Below are positions 50,846-60,595 of a stretch of DNA of 64,000 nucleotides, one piece after another. The DNA is taken from assembly GCA_964521255.1 (NCBI GenBank), contig CAZFRM010000017.1, positions 42,859 to 106,858 on the forward strand, in the 5' to 3' direction. The notes below the pieces were generated by a model, which was not told where the DNA came from, searched no databases, and worked only from the letters and a program-made list of their open reading frames with translations. The translations under genes and the position numbers were made by a program. The DNA is from ZC4RG29 sp964521255 (GTDB taxonomy: Bacteria; Bacteroidota; Bacteroidia; Cytophagales; Cyclobacteriaceae). Position 1 is the first letter of the stretch, and every line of letters starts with the position of its first letter.

Positions 50846-52291
50846 TTGAGCAAAATCAAACGACTTGCCGGGGACACGGTTCTTTATGGACTAGGAAGTA
50901 TTGTTCCGCGTGCTATTAATTTCTTTCTCATCCTGCCACAGACATCCGTATTTAATCCGGAAGAATATGGTGTGATCACCGATGTCTATGCATGGGTGGC
51001 CTTCCTGAATATTCTCTACACCTTTGGAATGGAAAGCGCCTACTTCCGGTTCAGTACAAAAGAAGGAGCGAATGCAAGCTACATCTTTAATGCGGCGCAA
51101 ACGGCTGTTATGCTAATAACGATGGTGCTGTCTGTTTTTTTTATACTATTCGCAAATCCCATAGCCCGAAGTCTCTCGATGCCCAATCATACAGATTATA
51201 TTTTGTGGATGGTGGGCATCATTGCCGTTGACGCTTTAGTAGCCATTCCTTTTGCAAAGCTTCGGTTGGAGAAAAAAGCGCTGACTTTCGCTACAGCCAA
51301 AATTCTTAATGTGCTCGTGATCGTTGTGCTCAACATTTACTTTTTGAAAGTGGCGTATAACCCTGCTATAGGTGTAGGCTATGTATTTATAATTAACCTG
51401 GTGGCAAACGCCTTGTACATTCTCTTTTTTATTAAAACTTTTCTTAGCTGGAGGCCCGTGATCAACAGCAATATCATTGGTGCAATGATGAATTACGCTT
51501 ACCCCATTATGCTCACAGGTTTAGCCGGCACTACCAATGAAATGTTCTCTCGTATTACATTAAAGTCGTGGCTTCCTGAAAATTTCTACCCGGGGAAAAG
51601 CAATGTATATGCATTGGGTATTTTTGGCGCCAGCTACAAGTTTGCTGTTTTCATGAGCATAGCGGTGCAGGCGTTCAGGTTTGCTGCGGAACCTTTCTTT
51701 TTTAGTAACGCCCGCGAGAAGAATTCTCCCGAATTATTTGCAATGGTAAATCATTATTTCATCCTTATTTGTTGTGTATTGCTTTTAGGCGTCTCGGTGA
51801 ATATGGAGATATTCAAACACTTGCTCCGCGATGAAGCGTATTGGGAAGGACTTAATATTGTTCCGATTTTATTAACAGCTTATCTCTTCTATGGCATCTA
51901 TTACAATCTCACGATATGGTTTAAACTTACTGACAAAACATATTATGGAACGATCATCAGTGTAGGCGGGGCGATCATTACTATTCTGGCAAACTATATT
52001 CTAATTCCTGTTGCCGGTTATGTAGGGAGCAGTTGGGCAACACTGATTTGTTATTTTTCAATGGCTGCAGCTTGTTATGCCTTAGGTCAAAAGTATTATC
52101 CGATTCCTTATAAGTGGGCCGCCGGCCTTGGATACGTTCTTTTAGCTATTTCACTAATCCTAATAGCCCAATATGTTCGTTTTAATGATTATTGGACATC
52201 CATTGTTTTTGGCAACGGACTGCTCATTGTTTATTTAGGGCTCACCTACCTGATTGAAAGAAAGAACTTTCGAACTTCTTTTGGGTTGTAA
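50846..52291 (+). CDS. polysaccharide/lipid-linked sugar flippase (Wzx-like)
   Basis: This encodes 481 residues with about 12 to 14 membrane segments, opening SKIKRLAGDTVLYGLGSIVPRAINFFLILPQT as members of the polysaccharide biosynthesis (MOP) superfamily do. It probably flips undecaprenyl-linked oligosaccharides across the inner membrane. The start is TTG at 50846, directly abutting the hydratase stop, so the two genes are probably coupled in expression. No glycosyltransferase cluster is nearby, so the substrate is unclear; peptidoglycan lipid II or an exopolysaccharide are both possible. Confidence 0.85.
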   Translation: MSKIKRLAGDTVLYGLGSIVPRAINFFLILPQTSVFNPEEYGVITDVYAWVAFLNILYTFGMESAYFRFSTKEGANASYIFNAAQTAVMLITMVLSVFFILFANPIARSLSMPNHTDYILWMVGIIAVDALVAIPFAKLRLEKKALTFATAKILNVLVIVVLNIYFLKVAYNPAIGVGYVFIINLVANALYILFFIKTFLSWRPVINSNIIGAMMNYAYPIMLTGLAGTTNEMFSRITLKSWLPENFYPGKSNVYALGIFGASYKFAVFMSIAVQAFRFAAEPFFFSNAREKNSPELFAMVNHYFILICCVLLLGVSVNMEIFKHLLRDEAYWEGLNIVPILLTAYLFYGIYYNLTIWFKLTDKTYYGTIISVGGAIITILANYILIPVAGYVGSSWATLICYFSMAAACYALGQKYYPIPYKWAAGLGYVLLAISLILIAQYVRFNDYWTSIVFGNGLLIVYLGLTYLIERKNFRTSFGL

Positions 52292-52364
52292 ACCAAGTGG
52301 CGCGTTGACTGTTTTCCACTTTAGAGTAGACATGGTAATTGGGGAGTATATGATTAAAATTCAT

Positions 52365-52372
52365 TAATTTTG
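52365..52372 (+). promoter_or_regulatory. candidate -7 element for the TPR-DUF4292-EnvC operon
   Basis: TAATTTTG matches TAnnTTTG 57 bp before the TTG start at 52430. TTGG at 52339-52342 is the nearest approximation of a -33 element. Confidence 0.4.
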
Positions 52373-52429
52373 GCTCCGATACCTCGGTTACGTTTTATAA
52401 AACCCAAATTCATTTAATCAGGGATAATT

Positions 52430-54205
52430 TTGAAAGCAGTGAAATTCTATAGTGCTGTTGGTTTGCTGTTGATCGGCGGTATTTTGATGATTCATCCGGC
52501 GGTTGCGCAGAAAAAGAAGAAGAGCAATGTTTCTGAAACGCCTCAACGGGATAACATTAAGTATCGTGAAGCGGAATTTTATTTTACTGAGGGCGAAAAA
52601 TATTTTATCCTTGAAGATTATGCCAAGGCGCTCCTTTATTTTCAGAAATCCCTTGAAGTAAATGCTGAAAATGCCACCGTTCACTATAAAATAGCCGAAG
52701 TTCTTTCGCGCAGCGATAAGCAAGATGATTTGATGCGGGCTTCATTAAGCATTGAAAATGCGCTTAAGCTTGAAAAGAAAAATAAGTATTTCTATCTGCT
52801 GGCTGCCTCCATTTATAATTCAATGGCCAGGTTCGATAAATCGGCAGAGATGTATGAAACCATGATCAGCGAAATAAAGGGAACGGAAGAGCATCTTTAT
52901 GATCTTGCTGCCATCTACCAATATAGTCGCAAACCGGAAAATGCAATAAAGACCTACAATAAAGCCGAAAGCATTTTTGGTGTTAATGAGGTCTCATCGG
53001 TACAAAAGATCAGCCTGTATCTTGAAGCGGGAAAAATAAAAGAAGCCATCAACGAAGGGGAAAAGTTGCTGGATGCCTTTCCGGGTGATGAGCGTTATGC
53101 AATGGCTTTCGCTGAAGTGCTTTCAAAAAATGGACAACAGTCACTGGCTATTTCCAACCTTGAAAAGTTTGTTGAACAAAATGAGGATGCAAGCAATGCC
53201 CGGATGTTATTGGCTGGGTTTTACCGGGATACACAACAGGAAGAAAAAGCCCGGAAATTGTTAACATATGTTTTTGACGATCCTTCCGTTGAACTGGGGA
53301 GCAAGATAATTGTACTGGGTGCCTATAATACAGAACTCAACTATAATCGCTCCAAAAATATAAAAGATGAAAGCAAAGAAGCTTTTGTTGTATCCCTCTA
53401 TGAAAAACTGGTGAAGGATTACCCGCAGGAGCCTAACGTTCATGTTCTGGGTGGCGACTTGTATTTGTCCACAGGTAATGATTATGATGCCATAAATGAA
53501 TACCAGGTAGCCATTAAATTGGGTGACGTAAACTATGAGGTTTGGCAAAACCTTTTGTTTCTCGAAATGAAAGTCAACCAGTTTGACAATGTAATCAGGC
53601 ATACTGATCAGGCCCTGGAGTTGTTCCCTAATCAGGCGATGCTTTATTACTTTAATGGCTTTGCCCATCTGCGTAAGCAGCAATATGATGAAGCAGTCGC
53701 GGCTTTGGAACAGGCCAAAAAATTATCCGGTAGTAACAATAGACTTCTTGCAGACATCAATGGCATGTTAGGAGACACCTATTATTCCCTGAAGCAATTT
53801 GCCAAGTCTGATCAAGCTTATGAAGAAGCACTGGCGCTTAATCCTGAGAACGACGTAATATTGAATAATTACAGTTATTACCTGTCGTTGCGCAAGGAAA
53901 ACCTTGAGAAAGCGGAGAAAATGTCAACCCAGCTTATCAAGAATAATCCTGATAATCCTACTTATTTGGATACGCATGCCTGGGTGCTGTATGTACGTGG
54001 AAAATATAAGGAAGCTAAAAAATTTATGGAACGGGCCATTCTTTCCGGCCAGGCAAATGCTGTTCATTTTGAACATTATGGTGATATTTTATTTAAGTTA
54101 GGGGATATAAATGGCGCGGTACAGCAATGGGAGAAGGCAAAGGAAACCGACGCTAACAATGAAATGCTTAATAGGAAAATCGCCAATCGGAAAATCTATG
54201 AATAG
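52430..54205 (+). CDS. exported TPR-repeat protein
   Basis: This encodes 591 residues with a signal peptide (about 1-24, ending PAVAQ) followed by a basic patch (KKKKSNVSE) and about 11 or 12 tetratricopeptide repeats, for example AEFYFTEGEKYFILEDYAKALLYFQKSLEV and SDQAYEEALALNPENDVILNNYSYYLSL. Such proteins scaffold envelope complexes. The start is TTG at 52430, the only one that retains the full signal peptide. The stop overlaps the DUF4292 start by 8 bp. The next genes (DUF4292 lipoprotein, EnvC-like) form one transcript with it, so a role in outer-membrane or wall assembly is likely. Confidence 0.87.
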   Translation: MKAVKFYSAVGLLLIGGILMIHPAVAQKKKKSNVSETPQRDNIKYREAEFYFTEGEKYFILEDYAKALLYFQKSLEVNAENATVHYKIAEVLSRSDKQDDLMRASLSIENALKLEKKNKYFYLLAASIYNSMARFDKSAEMYETMISEIKGTEEHLYDLAAIYQYSRKPENAIKTYNKAESIFGVNEVSSVQKISLYLEAGKIKEAINEGEKLLDAFPGDERYAMAFAEVLSKNGQQSLAISNLEKFVEQNEDASNARMLLAGFYRDTQQEEKARKLLTYVFDDPSVELGSKIIVLGAYNTELNYNRSKNIKDESKEAFVVSLYEKLVKDYPQEPNVHVLGGDLYLSTGNDYDAINEYQVAIKLGDVNYEVWQNLLFLEMKVNQFDNVIRHTDQALELFPNQAMLYYFNGFAHLRKQQYDEAVAALEQAKKLSGSNNRLLADINGMLGDTYYSLKQFAKSDQAYEEALALNPENDVILNNYSYYLSLRKENLEKAEKMSTQLIKNNPDNPTYLDTHAWVLYVRGKYKEAKKFMERAILSGQANAVHFEHYGDILFKLGDINGAVQQWEKAKETDANNEMLNRKIANRKIYE

Positions 54206-54956
54206 AAGCTCTAAACTCCTCCTGCTTGCCCTCTCCATTCTTTTCCTGTCTTGTAGTAAAAAAGTACTTACATCAACAACAACCGTTGCGACACCTTCAA
54301 CAACACTTAAAATTGAAGAAATTGACTTCGATTATTTCCAGGGTAAAGCCCGCATGATTTTACGCGACGAATCAAAGGAACGCGACGTTAAGGCGAATAT
54401 CCGGATCAGGAAAGACAGCGTTATATGGATGACATTTTCTGTTATTGGGGTACAAGGGGGTAAAGCTTTGATCAATAGAGATTCTATCACAATCGTAAGT
54501 ACGGTAGATAAAGAATTCTTTGTATTTGAATACGAAGAACTTAGCCGTCGTTTTAATTTTGAGATCAACTATCAGGTGATCCAGTCAGCGATGTTGGGTA
54601 ATTTAATCATGGACCGCAAGGATGAGGATGATGTGGAGCCGCTCACCTCAATGTTTGTGCTTAAGCAGGAGGCCGGGCCGGTGAGTGTAGTTAATTACGT
54701 TAATGCAGCAAGCATGAAAGTGGAGAAAGTGGAATTGAAAGAGAATAATACGCACAACTCGCTGGTGATTAATTACTCTAATTTTCAACCTGTGCAAGAT
54801 AAAGTATTTCCATACAACGGGCACATCACACTCTTGTATAAAACACTTGCAGGATTATTAAACACAACAATTATTTTTGAATACAATAAAGCTGAAGTTG
54901 GAGACAAAGAGCTTAAGTTTCCTTTTAATATTCCTAAAAAATATGTTCGCCGGTAA
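54198..54956 (+). CDS. DUF4292 lipoprotein
   Basis: This encodes 252 residues. The signal peptide ends in a lipobox, LFLSC, with Cys19 (MNRSSKLLLLALSILFLSC). The body has the beta-strand pattern of a LolA/LolB/LppX-like half-barrel (DFDYFQGKARMIL, then VIWMTFSVIGVQGGKALINRD and PYNGHITLLY), which fits a lipid- or lipoprotein-binding role; this is an analogy. The start at 54198 overlaps the TPR gene end by 8 bp, and the stop overlaps the EnvC-like gene by 14 bp. The frame is open 87 bp further upstream, but that stretch lies in the TPR gene and is not used. Confidence 0.87.
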   Translation: MNRSSKLLLLALSILFLSCSKKVLTSTTTVATPSTTLKIEEIDFDYFQGKARMILRDESKERDVKANIRIRKDSVIWMTFSVIGVQGGKALINRDSITIVSTVDKEFFVFEYEELSRRFNFEINYQVIQSAMLGNLIMDRKDEDDVEPLTSMFVLKQEAGPVSVVNYVNAASMKVEKVELKENNTHNSLVINYSNFQPVQDKVFPYNGHITLLYKTLAGLLNTTIIFEYNKAEVGDKELKFPFNIPKKYVRR

Positions 54957-56127
54957 GTGTGTCCTGGTTTTTACAGTTATTTTTTCACTCTCTTTTTCTG
55001 TTGTAATCGCACAGAAGACCAAGACGCAACTTCAAAATGAAAAGCAGCAAAATCTTGAGAAGATAAAAGAAACAGAAAGTATACTTTCTGAAACCGCTGC
55101 AAAAAAGAAAAATTCCCTTGGCGAACTTAACGCGCTTAATCAGCGCATTCATCAGCAGGAAGTCCTGATTAATTCAATCAAAGGTGAAATTGGTCTGCTT
55201 GATAATGAAATCGGCGAAAACAAAGATATTATTGATGCTCTTGAAAGAGATCTGAAAAAGCTCAAAAAAGAATATGCCGATATGCTATATGCAGCGCAGA
55301 AAACGAAAAACAGCATTACACCGCTATCCTTTCTCTTCTCGGCAAAATCGTTAGATGATCTGCTTACCCGACTTCGTTACATTGAACAATATTCTGATGC
55401 CAGAAGACTTCAGGCCGAACAAATCGTTAAGGTGCAGGAAGAATTATCGGGCCAGGTAAAAGAGATTGAAGGCAAACGTGAAGTGAAGAATAAGTTGCTG
55501 AACGAACAACTTGCAGAAAACAATAACCTGACCAATCTTAAGAAAAAGCAAAACACGTTGGTCCAGTCCTTGGCGAAAGAAGAGAAACAGTTAAAAAAAG
55601 ATCTTGAGGTAACTAAAAAGACGCTGGCATTGCTTGATAAAAAGATTGAAGAAATCATACGTGAAGAACTGGAGCGTGAACGAGCTACTTCCCGCTCGAA
55701 GGAAGCCATAGCATTATCATCGTCCTTTGAGGATAATAAATTAAAATTTCCATGGCCTGTTTCAGGTTTTGTGTCTCAAAAATTTGGCCGGCAAAATCAC
55801 CCTGTGCTGAAAGGAGTGATACTTCAAAATGAAGGAGTAAATATTCAAACCAAAGAAGATGAGAAGGTGAGGTCCATCTTTGAAGGTGTAGTAAAAGCAG
55901 TGGCTGTTATGCCTACCATTGGAAATTCTGTTATTATCAGTCATGGCGAGTACTTTACAGTGTACTCCGGATTGCGCGAAGTGTTTGTGAGAACCGGTCA
56001 AAAAGTAAACACGAACCAGGAAATTGGAGAGGTCTTAACGAACGCAGAAGGCGTTTCAGAGTTGCGTTTCAGGATATACAAAAACAAGACTCCTCTCGAC
56101 CCGCAACTCTGGCTTGGCCGCCTGTAA
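54943..56127 (+). CDS. EnvC-like amidase activator (degenerate M23/LytM protein)
   Basis: This encodes 394 residues: a signal peptide (about 1-23, ending VVIAQ), a long coiled coil (about 30-265, heavy in Lys, Glu and Leu heptads) and a C-terminal LytM (peptidase M23) domain (about 275-394). The zinc ligands of active M23 enzymes are missing: the HxGxD position reads NEGVNI, the HxH position reads YSGL and the LHFE-like position reads LRFRI. That is the pattern of EnvC/NlpD, which activate amidases for septum splitting rather than cutting peptidoglycan. It overlaps the DUF4292 gene by 14 bp, and an ATG 66 bp further upstream lies inside that gene. Confidence 0.87.
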   Translation: MFAGKCVLVFTVIFSLSFSVVIAQKTKTQLQNEKQQNLEKIKETESILSETAAKKKNSLGELNALNQRIHQQEVLINSIKGEIGLLDNEIGENKDIIDALERDLKKLKKEYADMLYAAQKTKNSITPLSFLFSAKSLDDLLTRLRYIEQYSDARRLQAEQIVKVQEELSGQVKEIEGKREVKNKLLNEQLAENNNLTNLKKKQNTLVQSLAKEEKQLKKDLEVTKKTLALLDKKIEEIIREELERERATSRSKEAIALSSSFEDNKLKFPWPVSGFVSQKFGRQNHPVLKGVILQNEGVNIQTKEDEKVRSIFEGVVKAVAVMPTIGNSVIISHGEYFTVYSGLREVFVRTGQKVNTNQEIGEVLTNAEGVSELRFRIYKNKTPLDPQLWLGRL

Positions 56128-56130
56128 AAA

Positions 56131-56156
56131 ACCCTTTCGGGTAATTATATTTTTTT
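56131..56156 (+). terminator. weak terminator after the EnvC-like gene
   Basis: ACCCTTTCGGGT (56131-56142) makes a 4-bp stem with a TTTC loop, followed by ATTATATTTTTTT. The stem is short. Confidence 0.4.
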
Positions 56157-56240
56157 GCTTACATAGCCTCGTTTTGCACGTAAATCATCATTTTTTCGTT
56201 CAAACATTATACTCTATCTTTACAGTTTAAATCACAGGTT

Positions 56241-56453
56241 ATGAACGCAATACTTTTGTTCGGAATGCCCGGTATGGGTGAGTGGATCCTCATCGGGTTG
56301 GTGGTGCTGATTTTCTTCGGAGCTAAAAAGATCCCTGAATTCGCGAAAGGACTTGGAAAAGGTATCCGCGAATTCAAAGATGCTGTAAGCGACGTTAAAA
56401 AAGAAGTTGACGAAGCCGGTAAAGAAGTGAATAAAATTGAGGATAAAAAGTAG
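56241..56453 (+). CDS. tatA: Sec-independent translocase subunit TatA/E
   Basis: This encodes 70 residues: a short periplasmic N-terminus, one membrane helix (about 12-26: GEWILIGLVVLIFFG), the conserved F-G-x-K-K-x-P hinge (FGAKKIPEFAKGLGKGIREFKDA) and a charged amphipathic tail. TatA forms the pore of the twin-arginine export system; tatC is not in the window. It precedes the amidase-family gene by 3 bp. The association with the EnvC-like gene upstream is interesting because Tat exports cell-wall amidases in other bacteria. Confidence 0.93.
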   Translation: MNAILLFGMPGMGEWILIGLVVLIFFGAKKIPEFAKGLGKGIREFKDAVSDVKKEVDEAGKEVNKIEDKK

Positions 56454-56456
56454 GGA

Positions 56457-57887
56457 GTGAAGTCATACGTGACATTTCGGGAAATCCAAAACGACCTGAA
56501 GCGTGGCGCCATCTCCTGTAAAGACTTAGTCAACCATCACTTAGTTAACATTAAACAAAAATCTCATCTGAACGCATTCATAAGCGTTTATGAAGAGGAG
56601 GCGTTGGTACGTGCAGCGGAAATAGATAATAAGATTAGTGAGAAAAAAGCCGGCAGGCTGGCTGGATTAATTGTAGGACTGAAAGACGTTCTGGCCTATA
56701 AAGACCACCCCTTACAAGCCAGCAGTAAAATTCTTGACGGATTTATTTCACAGTTTAATGCTACGGCGGTTCAGCGGTTACTTGATGAAGATGCTATAAT
56801 CATTGGCCGTCAAAATTGTGATGAGTTTGCGATGGGTTCATCAAATGAAAATTCAGTGTTTGGTTCTGTGAAGAATGATATTGATAATACACGCGTACCC
56901 GGAGGTTCTTCCGGAGGATCAGCAGTAGCGGTCATGGCTGATATGTGTCGTGTCTCGCTTGGTTCTGATACGGGCGGATCGGTTCGTCAGCCGGCTGCGT
57001 TTTGTGGTGTCATTGGCTTAAAGCCAACCTATTCGAGGATATCAAGATTTGGTCTTGTTGCTTATGGCTCATCATTCGACTGCATTGGTATTTTCGGCAC
57101 GGCGGTTGATGACATAGCTCAGGTGCTTGAAGTAATAGCGGGTAAAGACGATAACGATAGTACCGTTTCTCAAATACCTGTTCCGCCCTTTGTTGAACTA
57201 TTAGCCAGAAGCAACGAACAAAACTATAAAGTTGCTTACATGAGGGAGATTGAAAGTGCAGAGGGAATACAGAAAGAGATACGGGAAAATATTTTGACGA
57301 AGATTCAAAAATTAAAAGCGGCGGGTCATACGGTTGAGGCAGTGGATCTTCCCCTTACGGAATACATTCTTCCAACGTACTACATACTGGCTACTGCGGA
57401 AGCAAGTTCAAACTTGTCGCGATACGATGGGGTGCGGTATGGTTACAGAAGCAAAAATGGTTCGGATCTTCATTCAATGTATAAGAAAACAAGATCTGAG
57501 GCGTTTGGAAAAGAAGTCCAGAGAAGAATTCTTCTGGGAACTTTTGTGTTGAGCGCGAGTTACTACGATGCCTATTACACAAAGGCTCAGAAAGTGCGGC
57601 GGATTATTCGTGAAAAGCTGAAAGCGATATTAAAGGAATATGATTTTATTATAATGCCGGTTACTCCTACTACAGCGTTTAAGCTTGGAGAGCATACAGA
57701 AAATCCTGTAGAGATGTACCTGGCTGATCTTTTTTCTGTTCAGGCAAACGTCGCAGGCGTTCCCGCGATTTCGCTGCCCTGCGGAAAAGATGACAATGGA
57801 CTACCCATTGGGTTGCAGCTAATGGGCAACGACTTTGAGGAGTCTAAACTTTTTAATTTTTCAAAACAAATACTCGAACTGAATTAG
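56457..57887 (+). CDS. gatA: amidase-signature protein, probable GatA
   Basis: This encodes 476 residues of the amidase signature family. The Ser-cisSer-Lys triad is visible as Lys76 (GLKDVLAY), Ser151 (GGSSGGS) and Ser175 (GSDTGGS). The overall sequence (AKxxDE-like QNCDEFAMGSSNENSVFGSVKN and PGGSSGGSAVAVMADM) follows GatA, the glutaminase-coupled subunit A of the tRNA-dependent amidotransferase that makes Gln-tRNA and Asn-tRNA. gatB and gatC are not here but often lie elsewhere in Bacteroidota. The start is GTG at 56457, 3 bp after tatA. General amidase activity is the less likely alternative. Confidence 0.88.
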   Translation: MKSYVTFREIQNDLKRGAISCKDLVNHHLVNIKQKSHLNAFISVYEEEALVRAAEIDNKISEKKAGRLAGLIVGLKDVLAYKDHPLQASSKILDGFISQFNATAVQRLLDEDAIIIGRQNCDEFAMGSSNENSVFGSVKNDIDNTRVPGGSSGGSAVAVMADMCRVSLGSDTGGSVRQPAAFCGVIGLKPTYSRISRFGLVAYGSSFDCIGIFGTAVDDIAQVLEVIAGKDDNDSTVSQIPVPPFVELLARSNEQNYKVAYMREIESAEGIQKEIRENILTKIQKLKAAGHTVEAVDLPLTEYILPTYYILATAEASSNLSRYDGVRYGYRSKNGSDLHSMYKKTRSEAFGKEVQRRILLGTFVLSASYYDAYYTKAQKVRRIIREKLKAILKEYDFIIMPVTPTTAFKLGEHTENPVEMYLADLFSVQANVAGVPAISLPCGKDDNGLPIGLQLMGNDFEESKLFNFSKQILELN

Positions 57888-57890
57888 GCT

Positions 57891-59360
57891 ATGCAGAGGT
57901 TTTGCTTTTTTTTATTTTTTAATCTGGTCACCCTTATTGCTTTTAGCCAGGAGGCGCCAGATTCTGTTTTAGTAACCGTTGCTGATTCCTCAGTAGTGGA
58001 TTCATTGGAAGTGGCCAATGCCGAACAAGAAATGCTTTACAAGGAAGACACTGCCGACTTTGTATTTTATTCCGTGCCGATGCAGTTTGAATATATTCCC
58101 GGTGATGATAGTCCGGGGCTTTTAATGGATAGGCTATCCTGTATTGAAGGAAGAATTCCTTTGCCTTATAATGATCGTATTCATGCTTTCATTAATTATT
58201 TTACAGTGAAGGATCGTGAGTACACACGCCTCATGATGCGAAGGAAAAACCTTTTCTTTCCCATGTTTGAGAAACATCTGGCTGAGTATGGCTTGCCGGA
58301 CGAACTGAAATATCTATCCATTATTGAATCGGCCCTGAATCCACGCGCTATCTCAAGGGTTTCAGCCGTGGGACTGTGGCAGTTCATGTCAGCTACAGGT
58401 CGCTTTTATGGTCTTCAACATGATTGGTATGTTGATGATCGCATGGATCCCGAAAAGGCAACTATTTCTGCGTGCAAGTACTTGCGCGATTTGTATAACA
58501 TGTTTCATGATTGGGAACTTGCGCTTGCTGCCTACAATACAGGACCAGGCAATGTTCGTAAGGCCATCCGTAAATCAGGGTACAAAAAAACATTCTGGGA
58601 AATCTATCCTTTCCTTCCCCGCGAGACAAGATCCTATGTACCTCAGTTTGTCGCCATTATTTATACCATGAATTACCTGGAAGAACATAATTTCATTGAC
58701 GAAGGACAGGAAATGCTAATGGACTCTGACACGCTGCACGTAACCAAATACCTTCACTTTGATACGTTTGCTAAACTGACTAATGTTTGCCTGGATGACC
58801 TTCAAAAGCTCAACCCCTCCGTTAAGCACAATGCGCTGCCGGATGTAACAAAAGCATATACCATCCGTGTTCCAACACTAGCTATGCAGAATCTTGAATT
58901 GAACCGGTTGGCCATTCTTGATTCAGCATCAAAAGTCGGAAAGAAGGAGTTGGAGTTGCTGGCTACAAATTCTCCGGGTAGCACATATGGAAGTGATCGG
59001 GTCGTTTATAAAGTGAGAAGTGGTGATGTATTAGGTTCTATTGCCATCCGGCATGGTGTGAAAGTAGCCGATATAAAGAAATGGAATAATCTTCACAGCA
59101 ATAACATTCGGGTTGGTCAACGATTGACCATTTGGCTGAGACCATCGGCTGCCGCGAAAGCAGTAGCATCTAACTCAACATCAAAAGTAACAACACCGCT
59201 AGCTGTACCGGATTCGAAAACCTATACCGTTCAACCCGGAGATACTTTATGGGATATATCCAGGAAGTTTGAAGGATTGACCATCGAAAAATTAAAGGCG
59301 ATGAACAAACTCGACGGTAATAAAATCCACGTAGGCCAGAAACTCGTAGTAGGCATTTGA
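57891..59360 (+). CDS. MltD-like lytic transglycosylase with two LysM domains
   Basis: This encodes 489 residues. A signal peptide (about 1-20, ending IAFSQ) is followed by a low-complexity segment and a family 1-type lytic transglycosylase domain (about 125-265) with the catalytic Glu146 in YLSIIESALNP, then AVGLWQFMSATG and AAYNTGPGNV. Two C-terminal LysM repeats are at about 365-412 (YKVRSGDVLGSI) and about 442-488 (YTVQPGDTLWDI). Such enzymes cut the glycan strands of peptidoglycan with formation of 1,6-anhydro-muramic acid. It starts 3 bp after gatA. Confidence 0.92.
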   Translation: MQRFCFFLFFNLVTLIAFSQEAPDSVLVTVADSSVVDSLEVANAEQEMLYKEDTADFVFYSVPMQFEYIPGDDSPGLLMDRLSCIEGRIPLPYNDRIHAFINYFTVKDREYTRLMMRRKNLFFPMFEKHLAEYGLPDELKYLSIIESALNPRAISRVSAVGLWQFMSATGRFYGLQHDWYVDDRMDPEKATISACKYLRDLYNMFHDWELALAAYNTGPGNVRKAIRKSGYKKTFWEIYPFLPRETRSYVPQFVAIIYTMNYLEEHNFIDEGQEMLMDSDTLHVTKYLHFDTFAKLTNVCLDDLQKLNPSVKHNALPDVTKAYTIRVPTLAMQNLELNRLAILDSASKVGKKELELLATNSPGSTYGSDRVVYKVRSGDVLGSIAIRHGVKVADIKKWNNLHSNNIRVGQRLTIWLRPSAAAKAVASNSTSKVTTPLAVPDSKTYTVQPGDTLWDISRKFEGLTIEKLKAMNKLDGNKIHVGQKLVVGI

Positions 59361-59465
59361 AAAGTAAACCTGACGAGTAGAAGGTAATCACTAACTATTA
59401 ACTCATCATGTGAAACACTCCCGTGACTTCGCATTATTTTTGCATTATAAATGTAAATTGTTCGC

Positions 59466-60548
59466 ATGTTAAGAGTTATTGTTTCCCTTGTCGTTGTTAC
59501 TTTCCTGCTGGCTTGCCAAAAAGGAGATAAAACTTATTTACCAAAATCTACCGGTCATTCCGGCGATATCCTTATTGTTATTGACTCCATGCAATGGAAG
59601 GGGGAAGTTGGGAGTGCCCTTCGCAAAGTCCTGGGATCGGATGTGCCCGGACTTCCCCGTGAAGAACCTTTGTTTAATATTATCAATGTGCATCCCAGCG
59701 GGGATCTTGGTTTGCTCATGCAACTGCGCAATCTCATGTATGTTTTTTCGCTTGATCAAGACACAAAGGGTGCGAAGCGATTGATCCAGGGATTTACTCC
59801 GGAAACAATTCAGCAGATTGAAGCGGACACCAGTTATTACATTTATACTGAGAAAGATTTAAATGCCAGAAATCAGGAAGTGATTTACCTTTTTAGCCAG
59901 ACAGAGGAACTTCTTGTTAAGCATATCCTCAACAATTCCCAAAGCCTCAGGGATTACCTCAACGATATTGAACGTAAACGACTAGAAGAAAAACTTCTCA
60001 AAACAAAAACCGCAGAAAACATTAGCAACTTCCTTATTGAGGAACAACAATGTGCTTTAAACATTCCCTACGGATATAAAGTGGCTGATAAACGAGATGA
60101 TTTTATTTGGTTCAGGCAAATAGAGCTTGAAGCTGACAAGGATGTATTCATAGCATGGAAACCTTATGAGAGTGAATACCAGTTGTTGCCAGACAGTCTT
60201 ATTGCCTGGCGTGATGCTGTTGCGAAAAATTATCTCTTTGAAAATCCTGACAATCCGATAAGTTTTATAGTGACAGAAACCGAGGTGCCATTTAATCCGG
60301 TTATAGCCAGGCAATCAAAACTTAATAATCATTATGCCATGGAAATCCGGGGATTGTGGCGCACCAATAACCATAGCATGGGAGGCCCATTTGTTGGTTA
60401 TGCTTTAGTGGATCAACAGCGGGGTTTGTTATATTATATTGAGGGCTTTACATTTAGTCCGGGTAAGCCACAACGTGAGATCATACGCGAACTTGAAACC
60501 ATTCTTAAAACTTTTCGAACCAGCGATGACCTCAGGAAAAATGAGTGA
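59466..60548 (+). CDS. DUF4837 lipoprotein
   Basis: This encodes 360 residues. The signal peptide has a lipobox-like LLAC with Cys17 (MLRVIVSLVVVTFLLAC). The mature sequence shows DUF4837 features: STGHSGDILIVID at the start, a long helical segment with Gln and Glu, and WRTNNHSMGGPFVGYALVD near the end. DUF4837 is restricted to Bacteroidota and has no known activity. TATTTTTG at 59435-59442 is a candidate -7 element 23 bp before the start. It lies downstream of the lytic transglycosylase gene. Confidence 0.87.
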   Translation: MLRVIVSLVVVTFLLACQKGDKTYLPKSTGHSGDILIVIDSMQWKGEVGSALRKVLGSDVPGLPREEPLFNIINVHPSGDLGLLMQLRNLMYVFSLDQDTKGAKRLIQGFTPETIQQIEADTSYYIYTEKDLNARNQEVIYLFSQTEELLVKHILNNSQSLRDYLNDIERKRLEEKLLKTKTAENISNFLIEEQQCALNIPYGYKVADKRDDFIWFRQIELEADKDVFIAWKPYESEYQLLPDSLIAWRDAVAKNYLFENPDNPISFIVTETEVPFNPVIARQSKLNNHYAMEIRGLWRTNNHSMGGPFVGYALVDQQRGLLYYIEGFTFSPGKPQREIIRELETILKTFRTSDDLRKNE

Positions 60549-60595
60549 ATGAGCGAGTGAATGGATGAATTTGGAAAAGATCTCAATCATAATGC

